The notes under the pieces: model-generated | Database searches by the model: none | What the model saw: only the letters and a program-made list of their open reading frames with translations | Told to the model about the DNA's origin: nothing | Shown here: one piece after another, positions 59,713 through 64,000 of the stretch | Position numbering within the stretch: the stretch's first letter is position 1 | How the letters are laid out: the number at the start of each line of letters is the position of its first letter | Source of the DNA: Bryobacterales bacterium | GTDB taxonomy: Bacteria; Acidobacteriota; Terriglobia; Bryobacterales; Bryobacteraceae | Assembly (NCBI GenBank): GCA_020846745.1 | Contig: JADLDI010000045.1 | Location: 1-64,000 of the forward strand | Length of the DNA stretch: 64,000 bases | Direction: 5' to 3' | Position numbers and translations under genes: made by a program

Positions 59713-61917
59713 CTACCCTACCTGCACCAGCCCATAGCGCCGCTGCCAGTGGTCGCGGATGAAATCGATCGCGGCCCGTAGCGCATCCTGCGACGGCGGC
59801 TTCTCGATAAACTCCTTCGCTTCGCTGCGCGCCTCTTCGAGAATCTCGCGGTCCCGAATGATATTGGCGATGCGCAGCGTGGGCATTCCGCTTTGGCGTG
59901 TTCCGAAAAACTCCCCCGGTCCGCGCAGCTTCAAGTCGATTTCGGCAATGTAAAACCCATCCGACGAATCCACCATCGTGCGAATGCGTTCCTTGCCCGT
60001 GTCGTTCAACTTACCTGTTACTAGCACGCAGTAACTCTGATGTCCGCCCCGGCCCACACGCCCGCGCAACTGGTGTAACTGCGCCAGGCCGAACCGTTCC
60101 GCCTGTTCGATCACCATTACCGTCGCGTTCGGCACGTCCACCCCTACTTCAATGACGGTTGTCGAGACCAGAATGTTTACCTCGCCCCGCTGAAAGCGCT
60201 GCATCACCGCGTCTTTTTCGTCGGGCTTCAACCGGCCGTGCAACAGCGCCACCTGTAGCTCGGGAAACACCTCCATCGACAGGTGCTCGTGCATCTTCTC
60301 GGCCGCCTTCATCGCCTGTGTTTCACTTTCCTCGATCACCGGGTAGACGACGTAACACTGCCGCCCCTCGCCTACCTGCTTCCCCACAAAGCTCCACACC
60401 TGCTCGATGCGGTCTTCCGTTACATGTTTGGTGACAATCGGCCGCCGGCCGGGCGGCAGTTCGTCGATGATCGACGTGTCCAGATCCCCGTAAACCGTCA
60501 ACGCAAGCGTGCGCGGAATAGGCGTCGCGGTCATCACCAGAACGTCCGGCGTTACCCCCTTCTTCTGCAGCTTCAGCCGTTGCATCACGCCGAACCGGTG
60601 CTGCTCGTCGATAATGGCGAGCCCCAGTCGCTGGAACTCGACATCCTCTTCGAGCAGCGCATGCGTGCCGACCACCATCGGCACCAGTCCCGCGCCCACT
60701 ACCTTCTTGATGCCCTGTTTCTCGCTTTTCGATTGCGACCCGACCAGCAGCGCCACCTGCAATCCGATCTTCTGGAACAGGCGTTTGAAGTAAAAGAAGT
60801 GCTGCGTGGCCAGTATCTCCGTCGGGGCCAGCAGTGCGGTCTGATACCCGTTCTCGATCGCAATGATCGCCGCCTCCGCCGCCACCAGCGTCTTGCCGCT
60901 GCCCACGTCGCCTTGTAACAGGCGGCTCATCGGGTGCGGCGCCGCCATATCCTCCGCAATCTCCTTCAGCACACGCTTCTGTGCCCCCGTCGGCTTGAAC
61001 GGCAGCATCGCCTTGATCTTCTCGCGCACCGCTTCGTTCAACTGGAACGCCACGCCCGGCTGGCGGCGGACGTTGGCCCTCTTGAGTGCCAGTCCGCACT
61101 CCAGCCAGAAAAACTCTTCAAAAATCAGGCGCCAATGGGCCGCGGAGCGGAAATCGTTCAACATCCGCAGATCGGTGCCCGCCACAGGAAAGTGCAGTTC
61201 GCGCAGGCTGGTCCAAAAATCCTGCAAACGCATCCGGTCGCGGACTGTCGGCGGCAGCGGGTCGGATAGGCCGCCCAGCGTTTCTAGAATCCGGTGGATC
61301 AGGACGCGGAACACGCGTGTGGTGACCTTGCTCGCTGCCTCGTATATCGGAACGATGCGGCCCGTGTGCAGAAACGCTTCCGGATCGTCGTCGTCCGGTA
61401 TGATCTCGTACTCCGGATGCATCATCACCAAACCGCGGCTGTAGCTGTCGAACTCGATCTTGCCGAACAGCGCCACCTGCATGCCCGGCGCGAGCACGTT
61501 CGCAAGGTATTGCCCGTGGAACCACTTGCCCAGAATCTTCGCGCCCGAGTTATCCGCGAAAGTAACTTCAAACAGGCCAAGCTGCCGCCGCCCTAATCGC
61601 GAGGAGCGCACCGAATGCACGTGCGCTATCACCGTCGCCAGTTCGCCGGGCGCAAGCTGCCCGACACTTTTGACGTTCGTCCGATCTTCGTAGCGGAATG
61701 GCGCGTACGCCATCAGGTCGCCCACCGTGCGGAGGCCTTTCGCCTCGAGCATCTCGCCGCGCACCGGTCCGACCCCTTTGACGTACTGCAGCGGGGTTTC
61801 GAAATCCACTTGAACCACCAGTGTACGAGGTCCGGCCCCTGCCGGGCACTGCGCAGAATCGTTTCGCTCTGGAAGTAACTTCACATCAGGTGTTTTCACC
61901 CGCGCCTTGCGATTCAT
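59713..61917 (-). CDS. recG: ATP-dependent DNA helicase RecG
   Basis: 734 residues. The N-terminal wedge/OB domain (PLQYVKGVGPVRGEMLEAKG, ATVIAHVHSVRSSR) precedes the superfamily 2 motor: Walker A LLQGDVGSGKTLVAAEAAII, motif II IIDEQHRFGVMQR, VMTATPIPRTL, motif VI QLRGRVGRGGHQSY. RecG reverses stalled replication forks. About 35 residues more at the N-terminus than usual may indicate a start further downstream. Its start region is divergent from a small membrane protein gene. Confidence 0.95.
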   Translation of the reverse strand: MNRKARVKTPDVKLLPERNDSAQCPAGAGPRTLVVQVDFETPLQYVKGVGPVRGEMLEAKGLRTVGDLMAYAPFRYEDRTNVKSVGQLAPGELATVIAHVHSVRSSRLGRRQLGLFEVTFADNSGAKILGKWFHGQYLANVLAPGMQVALFGKIEFDSYSRGLVMMHPEYEIIPDDDDPEAFLHTGRIVPIYEAASKVTTRVFRVLIHRILETLGGLSDPLPPTVRDRMRLQDFWTSLRELHFPVAGTDLRMLNDFRSAAHWRLIFEEFFWLECGLALKRANVRRQPGVAFQLNEAVREKIKAMLPFKPTGAQKRVLKEIAEDMAAPHPMSRLLQGDVGSGKTLVAAEAAIIAIENGYQTALLAPTEILATQHFFYFKRLFQKIGLQVALLVGSQSKSEKQGIKKVVGAGLVPMVVGTHALLEEDVEFQRLGLAIIDEQHRFGVMQRLKLQKKGVTPDVLVMTATPIPRTLALTVYGDLDTSIIDELPPGRRPIVTKHVTEDRIEQVWSFVGKQVGEGRQCYVVYPVIEESETQAMKAAEKMHEHLSMEVFPELQVALLHGRLKPDEKDAVMQRFQRGEVNILVSTTVIEVGVDVPNATVMVIEQAERFGLAQLHQLRGRVGRGGHQSYCVLVTGKLNDTGKERIRTMVDSSDGFYIAEIDLKLRGPGEFFGTRQSGMPTLRIANIIRDREILEEARSEAKEFIEKPPSQDALRAAIDFIRDHWQRRYGLVQVG

Positions 61918-61999
61918 ACGCTTAGGCCGGCTTAGAGTCTCGCCCCGGCACTCAACTCTGGTGGCGCGTCGATTGCACTCACTTCAGCGGAGCATCAAC

Positions 62000-62269
62000 A
62001 TGGAAAGCTATATCCAAGACAAACCTCGCACTGAAAGCCGTCCCGAGCACCGCGAAGGGTACGTCGCCCGCAGCATTGAACAGCAGACGGCCAAACTGCC
62101 GTCGGACATCTTTCTGTGGGCGGCATTCGGCGCTATCGCCGGATCGCTCACCCTGCGTGCGATGGGACGCGGCACTCAGGCGAATTGGATTGGCGAATGG
62201 GCGCCGACCATTCTGATCCTCGGGCTTTACAACAAAATGGTAAAGCTCCAGGGGTCCGACGGCCGGTAG
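62000..62269 (+). CDS. Small membrane protein of unknown function
   Basis: 89 residues from the ATG at 62000 (preceded by GGAGCATCAAC). The N-terminal half is polar (SRPEHREGYVARSIEQQTAK), then a membrane segment (IFLWAAFGAIAGSLTLRAM) and a second (IGEWAPTILILGLYNKMV). No motif is recognised. A longer frame to 61907 overlaps the recG start and is less likely. Confidence 0.65.
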   Translation: MESYIQDKPRTESRPEHREGYVARSIEQQTAKLPSDIFLWAAFGAIAGSLTLRAMGRGTQANWIGEWAPTILILGLYNKMVKLQGSDGR

Positions 62270-62519
62270 GCATCGGGTCGCGCCAGAACGGGCATTTTGC
62301 TGTTTAACCCGTGAACCGCACGAGTGAAGGCGAACGGCGGCAACTCGGCGGCTGGTATGTGGCTCGTACGTAGTTATAGCTCTTGAGTGCGGCTGGGGAC
62401 AGGTTTTTGCCGTTTCCCTGTTTTGCGGCGGCGTCCGCGAGCGTGAAAGCGCTTTCGAGAACAGCGCGGCTCCGCCAACCGGCCGCACTTGAGATTCTCC
62501 TTATTGGTGCCGCCTCGCG

Positions 62520-63929
62520 CTACTGCGCTGAAGCCTTCGCTGCGAAATCGTAGAGCGTGGTCGCTGTGCGAACCCACATGTGGCCATCCGCGATCGCCGG
62601 CGTAGCGAATACTTCCTCGCCTAACTCGCTGCTGTTCGTGACACCCCAGTCCGCGCCTGCCTCCAACACCGACACCGTTCCGTTGCGGCTGATCAGATAA
62701 ATGCTGCCATTGCCCGCCACCGGCGAAGAATAGTATTCGTCGGGACCTGCGGGCAGCCGCCCCTGCTTCAACAGTTTGCCCGTCTTCGGATCGAGCGTCT
62801 GCAGAATGCCCCCATTGCGGATCAGGTAAAGCACCCCGCGATAAAGCAGCACGCCGGGCACATCCGGCAGCGACTTCTGGTAGCGCCACAACACGTGTGT
62901 ATCGGTGATGTCGCCCCGTCCGCCCAACTTCACCGCCATCGCCGCGTTTGACGACGTGCGCCGCATGCTGTAATACTGCCAGTCCTTCCCATCGAGCAGC
63001 CCGTCTTTGTCCAGGTCCTGCATGTCCCAGTTGCCCGGATGCCAGTTCTGCGGCACCTCCGCTTTCGACAGCTTCTTATCGCCGTCTTTGTCGTACTGCT
63101 TCAGCATCGTCGCGAAGTCCGGCAGTTCAATGCGTTCGCTCGGCTCGCCACCCGGAGCCCAGCCATTGAAATAAAGCACCCCGCTTTCGATCACCGGAAC
63201 AGACTTCACCTGGTACGTCAGCCCGCGCACCTTCCACAGCAGTTCGCCCGTGTTCACGTCGTAACTCGTCATCTGGTACGACCCCGGCACGATCAGCTCG
63301 TTCTTATAAACCATCGGCGTTGAAAAGCTGTGCACCATCTCGGGCCGTTCGGCTCTCCACAACTGCTTGCCCGTCCTCGCATCTACCGCGATCAGGAACG
63401 CCTCCTGGTCCTGGTCGCAGATCATCAGCAGCTTCTCGCCGGCCAACACCGGTGAAGCCCCCATGCCGTGGAAATTCGTGAACGGTCCCAGCGGCATGCG
63501 CCACCGCTCGTTCCCATCCCGATCGTAGGAAACCAGTCCGAATCCGGCAAAGAAGACGAACACGTTCCGGCCATCCGATACCGGGCTCGGCGACGCCGGA
63601 TCGTTCAGCTTGTGCCGCTTCTCGTCCCGATGCCCCGGAGCCTCTTTCCGCCACAGCACCCTGCCCGTGCCGCGGTCGAGCGCAAACGTCAGCAACTTGC
63701 CGTTCTCATGCCCTGTGAGAAAGATGCGGTCCGCCGTCACAATCGGAGACGACTTGCCCATCGGAATCGCCGCTTTCCACACCACGTTTTTCTCGGGACC
63801 GATTTCCCGCGGCAGCGCCTTACCCTCCGCTATGCCGGACCCGTCCGGTCCCCGAAAGCGCAGCCACTCGGCCGCGAAAACACCGCCAACGCACACAAGC
63901 GTGAGAACAAGCTTCACGGCACTTATCAT
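62520..63929 (-). CDS. Secreted PQQ-like beta-propeller protein with EF-hand loops (second paralogue)
   Basis: 469 residues with a signal peptide (VKLVLTLVCVGGVFA). The order of motifs matches the protein at 50453-51832 closely: an N-terminal EWLRFRGPDGSGIAEGKAL, propeller blades (KLLTFALDRGTGRVLWRKEA, FLIAVDARTGKQLWRAERPE), then two EF-hand loops (YDKDGDKKLSKAEV and LDKDGLLDGKDW), then more blades. The two are paralogues at opposite ends of this region. The 71 nt beyond its start to the window edge contain no other gene that I can see. Confidence 0.88.
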   Translation of the reverse strand: MISAVKLVLTLVCVGGVFAAEWLRFRGPDGSGIAEGKALPREIGPEKNVVWKAAIPMGKSSPIVTADRIFLTGHENGKLLTFALDRGTGRVLWRKEAPGHRDEKRHKLNDPASPSPVSDGRNVFVFFAGFGLVSYDRDGNERWRMPLGPFTNFHGMGASPVLAGEKLLMICDQDQEAFLIAVDARTGKQLWRAERPEMVHSFSTPMVYKNELIVPGSYQMTSYDVNTGELLWKVRGLTYQVKSVPVIESGVLYFNGWAPGGEPSERIELPDFATMLKQYDKDGDKKLSKAEVPQNWHPGNWDMQDLDKDGLLDGKDWQYYSMRRTSSNAAMAVKLGGRGDITDTHVLWRYQKSLPDVPGVLLYRGVLYLIRNGGILQTLDPKTGKLLKQGRLPAGPDEYYSSPVAGNGSIYLISRNGTVSVLEAGADWGVTNSSELGEEVFATPAIADGHMWVRTATTLYDFAAKASAQ

Positions 63930-64000
63930 ATTTCAGTTCTCACCCCACCCGTGCCGCCGCAAACCCAAACCTTTCCGGCCGTAACATCAACTGCGCGCGA

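Noticed and set aside
1..64000. tRNA, rRNA, IS elements or prophage genes
   Set aside because: No cloverleaf with a GTTCGA-type loop in an intergenic region, no rRNA segment, no transposase or phage structural motifs were seen on reading. A tRNAscan or profile search would settle this.

Overview
The window is GC-rich, densely coded bacterial chromosome. Several features point to Acidobacteriota, most likely the Bryobacterales / Solibacter group. These are a 1115-residue surface beta-propeller protein ending in what looks like the Solibacter-expanded C-terminal domain TIGR03437, an orphan Oar-like (carboxypeptidase-regulatory plus TonB) N-terminus, many PQQ/YVTN propellers, GTG/TTG starts, and short dispersed repeats. 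I saw no tRNA, rRNA, CRISPR array, IS element or prophage. Taxonomy is an inference from protein families only.

Layout. 1-550: the broken 3' end of a SEC-C motif gene carrying two dispersed repeat copies. 551-3914: typA, then an RsbW-like kinase, an RsbV-like STAS protein and a LuxR-type regulator. 4021-9329: a small ORF with its own terminator, then a TonB receptor / YfiR / hybrid histidine kinase operon. 9350-14083 (minus): CotH-like kinase, a Gly/Asn-rich exported protein, and a Rieske / cytochrome b-c fusion pair. 14223-17453: membrane proteins and an ECF sigma / zinc anti-sigma pair. 17527-21082: an orphan Oar-like N-terminus, greB, an exported carboxypeptidase-regulatory protein, and an 8-unit tandem repeat array of about 110 bp per unit.

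21083-26812 (minus): a phospholipase B-like lipoprotein downstream of a tightly coupled five-gene operon (HAD phosphatase, deoxyhypusine-synthase-like protein, RfaE-like PfkB kinase, ROK kinase, GmhA-like SIS isomerase). This operon resembles a heptose-phosphate pathway with unfamiliar parts and is the best candidate for an undescribed system. 26911-38172 (minus): CAAX-type protease, TPR lipoprotein, beta-propeller protein, nucleotide-sugar dehydrogenase, a DapF homologue with both catalytic cysteines replaced by serine, a membrane glycosyltransferase-like protein and a PfkB kinase. 38682-40383 (minus): a HipA-like kinase plus a HIRAN protein whose N-terminus resembles the HipA N-subdomain.

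40454-45068 (plus): two PepSY-TM proteins, two metallophosphoesterases, frataxin/CyaY and HemW, suggesting iron and heme handling, followed by threonine aldolase. 46118-47141: an AbiEii-like nucleotidyltransferase with a small upstream partner. 48122-51832: a pentaheme cytochrome, a gluzincin-TPR protein and a PQQ propeller with EF-hands. 51962-57139 (minus): ABC exporter / LolA-like protein / outer-membrane barrel operon. 57183-63929: HyuA, rsmD, recG, a small membrane protein and a second EF-hand PQQ propeller paralogous to the first.
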